Shown here piece after piece: positions 1-8,178 of a stretch of 64,000 bases of DNA. The DNA comes from Butyricicoccus pullicaecorum (lineage in GTDB: Bacteria; Bacillota; Clostridia; Oscillospirales; Butyricicoccaceae). The notes under the pieces are model-generated. The model was not told the DNA's origin. It ran no database searches and saw only the letters and a program-made list of their open reading frames with translations. Where the stretch lies: assembly GCA_018365995.1 (NCBI GenBank), contig JAGZIY010000008.1, forward strand, positions 1-64,000. Reading direction: 5' to 3'. The translations under genes and the position numbers were made by a program. Each line of letters starts with the position of its first letter. Within the stretch, counting starts at the first letter, position 1.

Positions 1-3
1 TGG

Positions 4-125
4 AGAGGGAGGGAAGGGATTCAAAAGGGTTGGGGAACCGTAAGGTTCTAAACCCTTTTGGCACCCTCGTTGCCACGAGACCGCTGTCGCCGGCGCGACA
101 TTTTCCCTCTGCCTTGTATAAGGCG
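4..125. repeat. Multi-hairpin structured element
   Basis: Four consecutive inverted repeats lie within 125 bases. One is CAAAAGGGTT at 22-31 pairing with AACCCTTTTG at 51-60, with an inner GAACC/GGTTC stem. The others are CTCGT/ACGAG at 65-79, TGTCGC/GCGACA at 85-100 followed by TTTT, and GCCTT/AAGGC at 111-124. AGAGGGA at 4-10 can pair with TCCCTCT at 104-110 and close the first three hairpins. A further AGAGGGA copy lies near 168. This looks like a folded RNA or a palindromic repeat element. I do not recognise the family, and it may begin before the window. Confidence 0.4.
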
Positions 126-515
126 ATTCCTATTCCGATTCGTATGAGGCGGGTGCTGAAAGTGCAAGAGGGAGTATGATAGACACCTCTCACTTCCCTT
201 CTTGCTGCTCCAGCTTAGAAAGCATCTGCTTTATCCATACAGGATTGTTAATGTGCTTCTTACTGTCCCCAGTATACATTGCTTTCTGTGGCACATTCCG
301 CACATCTCATGGAAGATGTATTGTTTTCCCGAATCATCAACTGTCCTTTCCTCCCTTACTCTCAGGTTCTATATTCTTCATAATAAAATTATCCATTTTT
401 TGTCACATTCGTTATTGTATTTCTCGAAATTCCTGTATCTTTTTTTAGAAACTCCTGCTATACTCTAAGTAGTAAATCCCATGAAAAAATTTGTTAAAAA
501 AGGGAGCTGTATATT
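126..515. other. Upstream region of the nan operon, no gene seen
   Basis: No supported gene lies in this stretch. The overlapping reading frames around 176-468 lack a ribosome-binding site and do not look like protein. The sequence becomes AT-rich towards nanA. A TATACT at 459-464 could be a -10 box, but I see no convincing -35 at the right distance. The GGGAG ribosome-binding site of nanA lies at about 502-506. Confidence 0.4.
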
Positions 516-1448
516 ATGAAAGATATCACCAAATATCAGGGGATCATCCCAGCTTTTTACGCTTGCTATGACGCAAATGGAAACATTTCTGTGGAAAATA
601 CGAAAGCTCTCACACGACATCTGATTGAAAAAGGCGTCAAGGGTGTTTATGTGGGAGGTTCCTCTGGTGAATGTATTTATCAGCATCCTGACGAGCGCAA
701 AGCAGTACTTGAGGCTGTGATGTCCGAGGCAAAGGGCAAGCTGACTGTGATTGCACACGTTGCCTGCAACAATACTGCCGATTCTATTGAGCTTGCTGCT
801 CATGCAGAAGCATGCGGTGTCGATGCAATCGCAGCCATTCCTCCAATCTATTTCCATCTGCCCGAGCACGCCATTGCCGCCTATTGGAATGCCATGAGTG
901 CAGCTGCACCCAATACCGAATTTGTCATTTATAATATCCCGCAGCTCGCAGGTACCGCCCTTACTATGTCCCTGCTTGCTGAAATGCTCAAAAACCCCAA
1001 TGTTGTTGCCGTTAAAAATTCCTCCATGCCGGTGCAGGACATACAGATGTTTAAGGACGCAGGCATCGCGGCATGCGGAGCGGACGGTTTTGCCGTCTTT
1101 AACGGCCCAGACGAACAGCTTGTTTCCGGTCTGGCTATGGGCGCAGACGGCGGCATCGGCGGCACCTATGCAGTCATGCCCGAAGTCTATAACAAGATTT
1201 TTTCATTGACCATACAAGGAAAACTGATCGAAGCGCGTGCACTGCAAAACGAAGCTGACCGCATCATCTATAAAATGTGCGAGGCAAAGGGCAATCTCTA
1301 TGCTGTCATGAAAGAGATCCTGCGCCGTATGTATGGGCTAGAGCTCGGCGGTGTTCGTGCACCGCTTGCAAATCTTGATCCCGCAGACGAAACCGTTGTT
1401 GCAGCTGCACAGCACATGATCGAGCAGGCAATCGCAAATGTAAAATAA
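516..1448 (+). CDS. nanA: N-acetylneuraminate lyase
   Basis: This 310-residue class I aldolase of the DapA/NAL family splits N-acetylneuraminate into pyruvate and N-acetylmannosamine in the cytoplasm. GGSSGE at residues 47-52 is the carboxylate-binding motif. Tyr139 in FVIYNIP and the Schiff-base Lys167 in VAVKNSS are both in place. Length is normal for the family. The downstream genes yhcH, nanE and nanK follow with short gaps on the same strand, which favours sialic-acid lyase over dihydrodipicolinate synthase. ATG 516 follows a GGGAG site. Confidence 0.92.
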   Translation: MKDITKYQGIIPAFYACYDANGNISVENTKALTRHLIEKGVKGVYVGGSSGECIYQHPDERKAVLEAVMSEAKGKLTVIAHVACNNTADSIELAAHAEACGVDAIAAIPPIYFHLPEHAIAAYWNAMSAAAPNTEFVIYNIPQLAGTALTMSLLAEMLKNPNVVAVKNSSMPVQDIQMFKDAGIAACGADGFAVFNGPDEQLVSGLAMGADGGIGGTYAVMPEVYNKIFSLTIQGKLIEARALQNEADRIIYKMCEAKGNLYAVMKEILRRMYGLELGGVRAPLANLDPADETVVAAAQHMIEQAIANVK

Positions 1449-1487
1449 CCACACAAAAGCCCAAGCTGCTTGAGGGAGGATATAGGC

Positions 1488-1940
1488 ATGATTGCAGATA
1501 CTTTAACACATTTGTCCCGTTATCGAGGCATACATAGAAACCTCGATATTGCAATCGACTGGCTGGAAACCCATGATCCTGCGGAACTTCCCGATGGACG
1601 TACCGCAATCGATGGTGAACACGTATTTATCAATGTCATGGAGGCGGATCTGCGCAAGGCGCAGGGCGCACAATTCGAATACCACCACCGTTATGCAGAC
1701 CTGCAAATTGATTTGACAGGCAGTGAATATTGGGAATGGAGCGCAGCAGAAGAACCGGCACAGGTTTTTGATGCGGAAACAGATGTTGGCTTCGTGTCAG
1801 ACACAGTGCATGCAAGCGGTATTTTAGGCGAGGGACGCTTCGCGCTCTTTCTCCCAAAAGAACTGCACAAGCCAAGCTGTATACAAGGAGACTGTACCCA
1901 TGTACGCAAAGCGGTTGTAAAAATCGAGATGAATGAATAA
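1488..1940 (+). CDS. YhcH/YjgK/YiaL family protein
   Basis: This 150-residue protein belongs to the YhcH/YjgK/YiaL (DUF386) family, a cupin-like fold often found in sialic-acid operons, where a role in sugar anomer or isomer handling has been suggested. Seen here are the family-like stretches EHVFINVMEA and FEYHHRYADLQID, whose His and Glu residues could hold a metal. The ATG at 1488 sits about 7 bases after GGGAGGA; an upstream TTG at 1470 overlaps that site and is rejected. It is the second gene of the nan operon. The exact reaction is inferred, not shown. Confidence 0.8.
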   Translation: MIADTLTHLSRYRGIHRNLDIAIDWLETHDPAELPDGRTAIDGEHVFINVMEADLRKAQGAQFEYHHRYADLQIDLTGSEYWEWSAAEEPAQVFDAETDVGFVSDTVHASGILGEGRFALFLPKELHKPSCIQGDCTHVRKAVVKIEMNE

Positions 1941-1954
1941 AAGAGGATTGGAAT

Positions 1955-2656
1955 ATGGAGAAAGAACAACTCTTAAAGCAGATTGCTCACGGACTAATCG
2001 TATCCTGTCAGGCACTTGAACACGAGCCCTTGTATACAGAAGCTGGCGGCATTATGCCGCTCATGGCAAAGGCCGCTGCCCAATCGGGTGCTGTCGGTAT
2101 TCGTGCCAACTCGGTGCGCGATATTGTCCAAATCAAGGAGGTTGTTGACCTGCCTGTAATCGGCATTATCAAAAAGGATTATCCAAACACTCCTATGTAC
2201 ATCACAGTCACAATGGAGGAAGTCGATGCACTGGTTTCCTGCGGCGTTGACATTCTGGCATTACAGGGCACCAGTGCGCTGCGGCCGGACGGCAAGACAT
2301 CCCCCGAATTTATTCGTGCGGTCAAAGCTAAGTATCCAGAGCAGCTCCTTATGGCAGATATCGCAACCTTGGACGAAGCCATCGCCTGTGCTGCGGCAGG
2401 TGCTGACTTTGTGGGCACCACCATGCGCGGTTATACCCCTGAAACAAAGGGCATCAACGATATCGACTTTGATTTTCTTCGGGAACTGAGCGCAGTATGC
2501 CCTGCGAAGGTCATTGCAGAGGGTCATATCCACTCTCCCGAGCAGGCTGCCAAAGCACTCGAATGTGGAGCATTTGCACTGGTTGTCGGCGGTGCAATCA
2601 CACGTCCGGCAGAAATCACAGCACGCTTTGTCTCTGCCATCTCACCGCACAAATAA
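1955..2656 (+). CDS. nanE: N-acetylmannosamine-6-phosphate 2-epimerase
   Basis: This 233-residue TIM-barrel enzyme converts N-acetylmannosamine 6-phosphate to N-acetylglucosamine 6-phosphate. Family landmarks include GIRANSVRDI near residue 50, the lysine pair in GIIKKDYP (73-74), ADIATLDEA near 134, and VIAEGHIHSP with Glu189. A glycine-rich phosphate-binding end, VVGGAITRP, follows near 210. It starts 14 bases after yhcH and ends 12 bases before the kinase, so the genes are co-transcribed. Length is typical. Confidence 0.93.
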   Translation: MEKEQLLKQIAHGLIVSCQALEHEPLYTEAGGIMPLMAKAAAQSGAVGIRANSVRDIVQIKEVVDLPVIGIIKKDYPNTPMYITVTMEEVDALVSCGVDILALQGTSALRPDGKTSPEFIRAVKAKYPEQLLMADIATLDEAIACAAAGADFVGTTMRGYTPETKGINDIDFDFLRELSAVCPAKVIAEGHIHSPEQAAKALECGAFALVVGGAITRPAEITARFVSAISPHK

Positions 2657-2668
2657 GAGGGACTTGTA

Positions 2669-3592
2669 ATGAAGCAATATTTAGGCGTAGATATTGGCGG
2701 AACGGCGGTCAAGCTGGGCATTGTCAGCGAAGAAGGCATTATCCTGCGGCGCACTGAACAAAGTGTCAGCTTTGATGGCTATCAGACACCGATTTTAACC
2801 ACTGTGCAGAATGCCTGCAAAGACTTTTTGAAAGAATATCCGACGGACACGCTCGCTGGTATCGGTGTTTCAGCAACCGGACAAATTGACAGTGTCCACG
2901 GTGTAGTTGCTGGAACCTGCGGTAACCTGCCCCAATGGACAGGCAGTCGTATTCGGGACACCCTTCAGGACGCCTTTTCCCTGCCCGTTACCGTAGCAAA
3001 TGATGCAAACTGCATGCTGCTTGGAGAGGTCTGGATCGGTGCTGCTAAGGGCTATACCGATGTCATCGGCATTACGCTTGGCACCGGTGTTGGCGGCGGT
3101 ATCCTAACAGGCGGCAAGCTGCTTTCCGGTGCCCGCGGGCTTGCAGGAGAAATTGGGCATTTCCGCCTGCACGCAGCCGATGGCGTTTACTGCACCTGTG
3201 GTGCACGGGGCTGTTGGGAACCCTATGCTGCGACCACTGCACTCGTGCGGCGTGCAAAAACGCAAAACGCTGCATGGTGTGACGGACGTGCTATTTTTGC
3301 AGCTGTACAGCAGGGAGATGCGAATATCACGCAGATTTTGGAGGACTGGATCTGCGAAATTGCAGAAGGGCTTTCCGGACTTGTGCATATCTTTAACCCA
3401 CAGCTTATCCTGATTGGCGGCGGGGTTTGTGCACAGGAAACGCTGCTCATTGCGCCGCTTAGAGAAAAAATCAAGGCATCTATAATGCCTGCTTTTGCAC
3501 AGGATCTGGAAATCCGTGCAGCAGCTCTGCAAAACGACGCCGGACTTGTAGGCGCAGTATACAATTTTATCCAGACTGCCAAAAACATATAA
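2669..3592 (+). CDS. nanK: ROK-family N-acetylmannosamine kinase
   Basis: This 307-residue ROK sugar kinase opens with the ATP-binding loop VDIGGTAVKLG at residues 6-16. It has the ANDANC and GTGVGGGIL stretches of the fold and the ROK zinc motif: a His in AGEIGHFRL followed by CTCGARGC. In this operon its substrate is most likely N-acetylmannosamine, since it lies between the lyase and epimerase steps. ROK proteins vary in substrate, so glucose or another hexose remains possible. It is the last gene before the terminator at 3636. Confidence 0.82.
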   Translation: MKQYLGVDIGGTAVKLGIVSEEGIILRRTEQSVSFDGYQTPILTTVQNACKDFLKEYPTDTLAGIGVSATGQIDSVHGVVAGTCGNLPQWTGSRIRDTLQDAFSLPVTVANDANCMLLGEVWIGAAKGYTDVIGITLGTGVGGGILTGGKLLSGARGLAGEIGHFRLHAADGVYCTCGARGCWEPYAATTALVRRAKTQNAAWCDGRAIFAAVQQGDANITQILEDWICEIAEGLSGLVHIFNPQLILIGGGVCAQETLLIAPLREKIKASIMPAFAQDLEIRAAALQNDAGLVGAVYNFIQTAKNI

Positions 3593-3635
3593 AAAGGAAT
3601 CAGCCGCTGCATATCTCCAAATATTTTGAAAAAAT

Positions 3636-3670
3636 AAAATCGTGAAGTACAATGCTGCTTCACGATTTTT
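3636..3670 (+). terminator. Intrinsic terminator after nanK
   Basis: A 12-base stem (3636-3647 with 3658-3669, core CGTGAAG/CTTCACG) with a 10-base loop ends in TTTTT. It lies 44 bases after the nanK stop. Confidence 0.85.
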
Positions 3671-3900
3671 CATGCCTAAAACCATAAAACTCCTCTCTTT
3701 TCTTCTTGATTTTGACTCTTATACCACATATATATGCTGCAAAATACAATTTGCACAAAACAAAAAAATGTGCCAAACTAAGAAAGAAGATATCGCTATG
3801 CTTACTGCTTGAAAGGATTGGCGCAGCTGACAGACAGTCCCCCATCGCTTGCAATTTTATTCGAAGCAATCCCTGTTTTGTTATAAAGGAGGAAACCAAT
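3671..3900. other. Intergenic region upstream of the two-component system
   Basis: The stretch between the nanK terminator and the response regulator is AT-rich and has no supported gene. An imperfect inverted repeat TTTGCACA/TGTGCCAAA lies near 3750-3780 and could be an operator. The response-regulator frame stays open back to 3706, but that extension looks non-coding. Confidence 0.35.
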
Positions 3901-4575
3901 TTGCGTATTTTAGTCGCAGAAGATGAAAGAGATATGAACGCACTGCTCTGCCGTACACTTGCGCGTGCAGGATACAGTGTAGATGGATGTTTTGATGGCT
4001 TGGAGGCAATGGACTGCCTCGCAGGAGCAGAGTATGACTGCCTGATTTTAGATGTCATGATGCCAAAGCTGGATGGACATGCACTTGTGCGCAAGATTCG
4101 TGCACAGGGAAATGCTGTACCCGTGATTTTTCTGACCGCACGGGACAGCATACAGGACCGTATCACAGGTCTGGATTTGGGAGCAGACGATTATCTTGTA
4201 AAACCGTTCGACTTTGACGAACTGCTTGCTCGTATCCGTGCTGTCACACGAAAATACGGCACCCAAAAGACAAGTGTGCTGACGCTTGCCGATCTTATAA
4301 TAGATACCAGCGGTCACACCGTCACACGAGGCGGCACCCCCATTAAGCTTTCCGCAAAGGAATATGCCATTTTAGAATACCTTATGAAGCATCAGGGCAC
4401 TGTTGTATCGCGCACCCAGCTCGAAAATCATGTATGGAACTATGATTACGAGGGCGGATCCAATGTAGTAGATGTCTACATTACCTATCTGCGCAAAAAA
4501 TTAGATGGCGGCTTTGATAAAAAACTACTGCATACCGTGCGCGGCTCCGGCTGGGTCATTCGGGAGGAAACATGA
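3901..4575 (+). CDS. OmpR-family response regulator
   Basis: This 224-residue DNA-binding response regulator has an N-terminal receiver domain with acidic pocket AEDE (6-9), phospho-acceptor Asp51 in LILDVMMP, and Lys101 in LVKPFDF. A winged-helix DNA-binding domain occupies about residues 130-222. The start is TTG 3901, directly after the strong site AAAGGAGG; the open frame extends to 3706 but that part has no protein character. Its stop overlaps the ATG of the histidine kinase by 4 bases. The PepSY genes downstream are likely targets. Confidence 0.9.
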   Translation: MRILVAEDERDMNALLCRTLARAGYSVDGCFDGLEAMDCLAGAEYDCLILDVMMPKLDGHALVRKIRAQGNAVPVIFLTARDSIQDRITGLDLGADDYLVKPFDFDELLARIRAVTRKYGTQKTSVLTLADLIIDTSGHTVTRGGTPIKLSAKEYAILEYLMKHQGTVVSRTQLENHVWNYDYEGGSNVVDVYITYLRKKLDGGFDKKLLHTVRGSGWVIREET

Positions 4576-5918
4576 AACGGTTGTCTACAAAACAAAAGCT
4601 GACGCTCTGGATTGCGCTGCTTATGCTGCTGTCTGTCGCTCTGGTGCTGGGCATTTTAATGTTTATCAGCAATTCTGTCATCATGAATCACACCATAGAT
4701 CAGCTGGAAAGCACCTTGCGCGGCAAGCTGACCGGAATTTCCAAGGAAAACGGAAAACTTGTATTCGAGAAAGGATTTTCCTTCGTAGAAAACGGGGTCT
4801 ATACCATTGTATATAACAACAGCGGTGCACTGCTTGCCGGACAGATGCCCCTGTCCTTTCCAGATGGTGTTGCCTTTCAAAATGGGATCGCACACACAGT
4901 ATCTGGCTATCATGTGCTGGATTTCCGCCTGCCGCTCGGCTGGCAGGACAGTGTCTGGGTACGCGGTGTCATTCCCGTGGTCGATACAGAGGATATCGTA
5001 GGCGCCTTCAGTGTTGTGGGCGTGATTCTGCTCCCGCTTATGGTCATCGTCAGCGCAGCAGGCGCATATTTGCTCTCCCACTCCACTTTCCGCCCCATTG
5101 ACAGCATTATTTCGGCAGCCGAAGCAATTGGAGAGGGGCGCGATTTGTCACGCCGCATCGGGCTTCCCGCTGGAAGTGATGAAATCAGCCGCATGGGTGC
5201 GGCATTTGACCGTATGTTTGCACGATTGGAAACCGCCTTTGAGACCGAAAAGCAATTCACCTCAGATGCCTCTCACGAACTGCGCACCCCGATTGCGGTG
5301 ATTCTGGCACAGTGCGAGGAGACCAAGCTTCACACGCTCAACCAAGAGGAATATGCAAAGGCATTCGACGTGGTCGAGCGACAAGCCAAGCGCATGTCCA
5401 CGATGATAAGTCAGCTTTTGCAAATGACCCGCCTCGAACAGGGCACTCAGCAGGCGGTCTTTGAGGAAGCGGATCTCAGTGAGCTTGTTGAGGTCGTATG
5501 CACCGAGCAGCCTGCCTCAGAAAAAGGGATTGTTATAGAAACCAATTTGCAGCCCCATGTCGAAGCATGGTTCGATGTCACGCTGATGAGCCGCCTCTTA
5601 CAAAACCTGCTCAACAATGCCACACGCTACGGGCGGGAAAAAGGTCATATCTGGGTCACTCTACGCAAAAATGGGAACGAAGTCACACTTGCCGTGCGTG
5701 ATGACGGCATTGGAATCCCATCAGACAAAATCGATAAGGTCTGGCAGCGATTTTATCAGGCAGACAATACACGTGGTACAGAGAGCGGCACAGGGCTTGG
5801 TCTGACCATGGTACGCCAAATCGCTTTTCTGCATGGCGGTCAGGTCACAGTAGACAGTATCGAGGGAGCTGGAAGCTGCTTTACACTGCGCTTTCCGGCA
5901 CAGCGTACAAAAAAATAG
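4572..5918 (+). CDS. Sensor histidine kinase with HAMP domain
   Basis: This 448-residue membrane kinase has transmembrane segments at about 12-34 and 147-170, with an extracytoplasmic sensor region of about 110 residues between them. HAMP follows to about 222. The phospho-accepting His235 is in SDASHELRTP. The ATPase domain shows the N box LLQNLLNNATRYG, the G1 box DDGIGIP and the G2 box GTGLGLTMV. It overlaps the regulator gene by ATGA. The signal sensed is unknown; linked PepSY genes suggest an envelope or protease-related cue. Confidence 0.92.
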   Translation: MKRLSTKQKLTLWIALLMLLSVALVLGILMFISNSVIMNHTIDQLESTLRGKLTGISKENGKLVFEKGFSFVENGVYTIVYNNSGALLAGQMPLSFPDGVAFQNGIAHTVSGYHVLDFRLPLGWQDSVWVRGVIPVVDTEDIVGAFSVVGVILLPLMVIVSAAGAYLLSHSTFRPIDSIISAAEAIGEGRDLSRRIGLPAGSDEISRMGAAFDRMFARLETAFETEKQFTSDASHELRTPIAVILAQCEETKLHTLNQEEYAKAFDVVERQAKRMSTMISQLLQMTRLEQGTQQAVFEEADLSELVEVVCTEQPASEKGIVIETNLQPHVEAWFDVTLMSRLLQNLLNNATRYGREKGHIWVTLRKNGNEVTLAVRDDGIGIPSDKIDKVWQRFYQADNTRGTESGTGLGLTMVRQIAFLHGGQVTVDSIEGAGSCFTLRFPAQRTKK

Positions 5919-6048
5919 GAATTAGACCCCAATCATTTTGTGCAAAAATAAAAATATTATATTTTTTTCCCTCTTTTTTCTATTTTTAATCTGATTCTAA
6001 AGTTTTGCTGGTATGATAAGGACAGTAAAAGAAATGAGGTGCAAAATC

Positions 6049-6951
6049 ATGAAACATAAATTGTCTCTTATCTTAGCAGGGCTGGTCATTTCCGGCACGA
6101 TGGCAGGCTGCGGCGCCAGTGCCGACTCCTCTCAGGCATCCTACATCAGCAAGGACAGCGCACGTGCAGCCGCATTGGCAGCGGCGGGTATTGATGCAAG
6201 CAGTGCAAACATTACCTCCACGCAGTTTTCTGAGCGAGATGGAATCCCCTATTACGAGGTCGATTTCACAGCAAACGGCATGTCGTACAGCTACTCCATC
6301 GATGCGGTCACGGGTGTGATTATCGAGAGCGAGGACAGCAAGCAGCAGGACAGCACTGTCACAGACTATGACACGCTGGAGGTTTCCACCACCCCAGCAA
6401 ACACCCCCGTCATTACTGATTATGATACGGCAAACGGAAGCACCGGCACTGCTCCAAATGCTGCCAGCGCGCCAGCCCCTGCTGCTGGCACCGCAAAGGA
6501 GGTCACACTCGATACTGCAAAACAAACGGCTTTGCAGCACGCAGGCAAATCTGCCTCCGAAGTCAACTTCGTGAAGGCACATAAAGATGTCGATGACGGA
6601 CGATCCATTTATGAAATCGAATTCGTCGTACAATCCGGAAACAGCTATCAGGAATACGACTACGAAATCGATGCTTCTACGGGAGCCATTATAAGCAGCG
6701 ACTTTGACGCAGAAAGCTATGCGCCGCCCAAGCAGCAATCCACAACCAAGACCGAGGCAGAGGTAAGAAGCATCGCCCTTGCCAAGGTTCCCGGGGCAAA
6801 GGCGTCCGATTGCTCCTTATGGTTAGACAGTGATGATGGACATCTGATCTATGAGGGCAAAATCATCTATAACCAGATGGAATACGAGTTTGACATCGAC
6901 GCATACAGCGGCACCATTCTGGAATGGGATGCAGAATCTATTTACGACTGA
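6049..6951 (+). CDS. PepSY-domain lipoprotein
   Basis: This 300-residue exported lipoprotein has a hydrophobic signal and lipobox TMAGC near residue 20. Three PepSY-like repeats follow (about 35-95, 155-215 and 230-300), each ending in a YSIDAVTG- or YEIDASTG-type strand, with a Ser/Thr/Pro/Ala-rich linker between the first and second. PepSY domains are commonly proposed to inhibit or regulate peptidases at the surface. ATG 6049 is preferred because a GAGGTG site lies just upstream and it begins the signal peptide; earlier in-frame ATGs exist at 6013 and 6034. Confidence 0.82.
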   Translation: MKHKLSLILAGLVISGTMAGCGASADSSQASYISKDSARAAALAAAGIDASSANITSTQFSERDGIPYYEVDFTANGMSYSYSIDAVTGVIIESEDSKQQDSTVTDYDTLEVSTTPANTPVITDYDTANGSTGTAPNAASAPAPAAGTAKEVTLDTAKQTALQHAGKSASEVNFVKAHKDVDDGRSIYEIEFVVQSGNSYQEYDYEIDASTGAIISSDFDAESYAPPKQQSTTKTEAEVRSIALAKVPGAKASDCSLWLDSDDGHLIYEGKIIYNQMEYEFDIDAYSGTILEWDAESIYD

Positions 6952-6984
6952 TGATATAAACATCTAAAAAGGAGGATTTTTATA

Positions 6985-8100
6985 ATGAAACGCCAAACAA
7001 TCACCAAACTGCTATGCACAGCTGCCATCACTGCTTCTCTGAGTGGTATTGCAAGCGCATCTACTGCTGTCACGGCACAGCTTGATCCCAATGTAACCGT
7101 ACAGATCGACGGAACTGCCCGTACCTTCTTCAATGCACAGGGAAAGGAAGTACACCCCATTGTTTATCAGGGGACAACCTACCTCCCTCTGCGCTCTATG
7201 GGCGAGCTTCTGAATAAAAATGTGGACTGGAACGCAGCAACAAACACCGTAACACTTGGCGGCACACGCACCACAGGCAATCCCACCGGAGTTCCAGACA
7301 CCGCTGCACGCCCAACAGCTATCTCCTTTGAGATCAGTCCAGAAATCACTGTCATCATTGACGGCAGCGCCCGCACCTTCTATGACGCAGCAGGCAAGCA
7401 GGTCGCACCCGCAGTTTATAACGGCTCTATTTACCTGCCCATTCGCTCCATTGGCGAAATCATGAACAAGACGGTTTCTTGGGACGCTGCAACACAGACT
7501 GTTATCCTAAGCGGCACTTCGGGGGGCATCGTAACCGATTATGATACCTCTGGAGGCACCACCGTGACCCCACCCTCTCAGCCCTCTCAGCCGACCACAC
7601 CACCGACTACGGCAGGCGTGACACTGGAGCAGGCAAAACAGACTGCTTTGCAGCATGCAGGAAAAATCGCTTCTCCGGTTCGCTTTGTCAAGGCTCAAAA
7701 AGATTTTGACGATGGACGCTGGCTGTACGAAATAGAGTTCATTGTTTCCTCTGCAAACGGCTATCTAGAATACGACTATGATATCGATGCTGCAACTGGC
7801 AAGATTTTGAGCTACGACTATGACGCAGAGGGTTATGTTCCATCTGTCACCCCACCGGATTCCAAGCCGAGCAATCCGAGTTCTTCTGCCGGCATCAGTG
7901 AGGCAACCGCAAAGCAGAATGCACTTGCACGCGTCCCAGGTGCAACCACTGCCAATCTCTATGAATTCAAAAAGGACTTTGATGACGGTCGTTGGGAATA
8001 TGAGGGTAAAATCGTATACAAACAGATGGAGTATGAATTCACAATTGATGCTTCCACTGGCAAATTCCTCGACTGGGACGTAGAATCTATTTACGACTAA
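6985..8100 (+). CDS. Secreted protein with two copper-amine-oxidase-N repeats and two PepSY domains
   Basis: This 371-residue protein has a Sec signal peptide (about 1-30). Two stalk-like repeats of the copper amine oxidase N-terminal type follow, each with a Y(L)P(L/I)RS(M/I)GE core (about 30-90 and 115-175). A Thr/Pro linker then leads to two PepSY repeats. Its last residues, WDVESIYD, nearly match the WDAESIYD end of the preceding lipoprotein, so the two are paralogues. It starts 33 bases after that gene behind AAAGGAGG. Surface anchoring through the repeats is inferred. Confidence 0.8.
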   Translation: MKRQTITKLLCTAAITASLSGIASASTAVTAQLDPNVTVQIDGTARTFFNAQGKEVHPIVYQGTTYLPLRSMGELLNKNVDWNAATNTVTLGGTRTTGNPTGVPDTAARPTAISFEISPEITVIIDGSARTFYDAAGKQVAPAVYNGSIYLPIRSIGEIMNKTVSWDAATQTVILSGTSGGIVTDYDTSGGTTVTPPSQPSQPTTPPTTAGVTLEQAKQTALQHAGKIASPVRFVKAQKDFDDGRWLYEIEFIVSSANGYLEYDYDIDAATGKILSYDYDAEGYVPSVTPPDSKPSNPSSSAGISEATAKQNALARVPGATTANLYEFKKDFDDGRWEYEGKIVYKQMEYEFTIDASTGKFLDWDVESIYD

Positions 8101-8136
8101 AAACATATCACAAAAATTATCTGGTCAAAACACAAC

Positions 8137-8166
8137 GAGCCGCCCGATGATATCGGGCGGCTCTTC
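8137..8166 (+). terminator. Terminator at the PepSY/hemerythrin convergent junction
   Basis: A perfect 12-base stem, GAGCCGCCCGAT at 8137-8148 pairing with 8152-8163, has a 3-base loop and is followed by TTCTTT. It lies between converging genes and may act in both directions. Confidence 0.85.
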
Positions 8167-8178
8167 TTTAAATCCGGT

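Noticed and set aside
176..468. Two overlapping short frames upstream of nanA
   Set aside because: No ribosome site, low-complexity AT-rich sequence, and cysteine/phenylalanine-rich translations typical of non-coding DNA.
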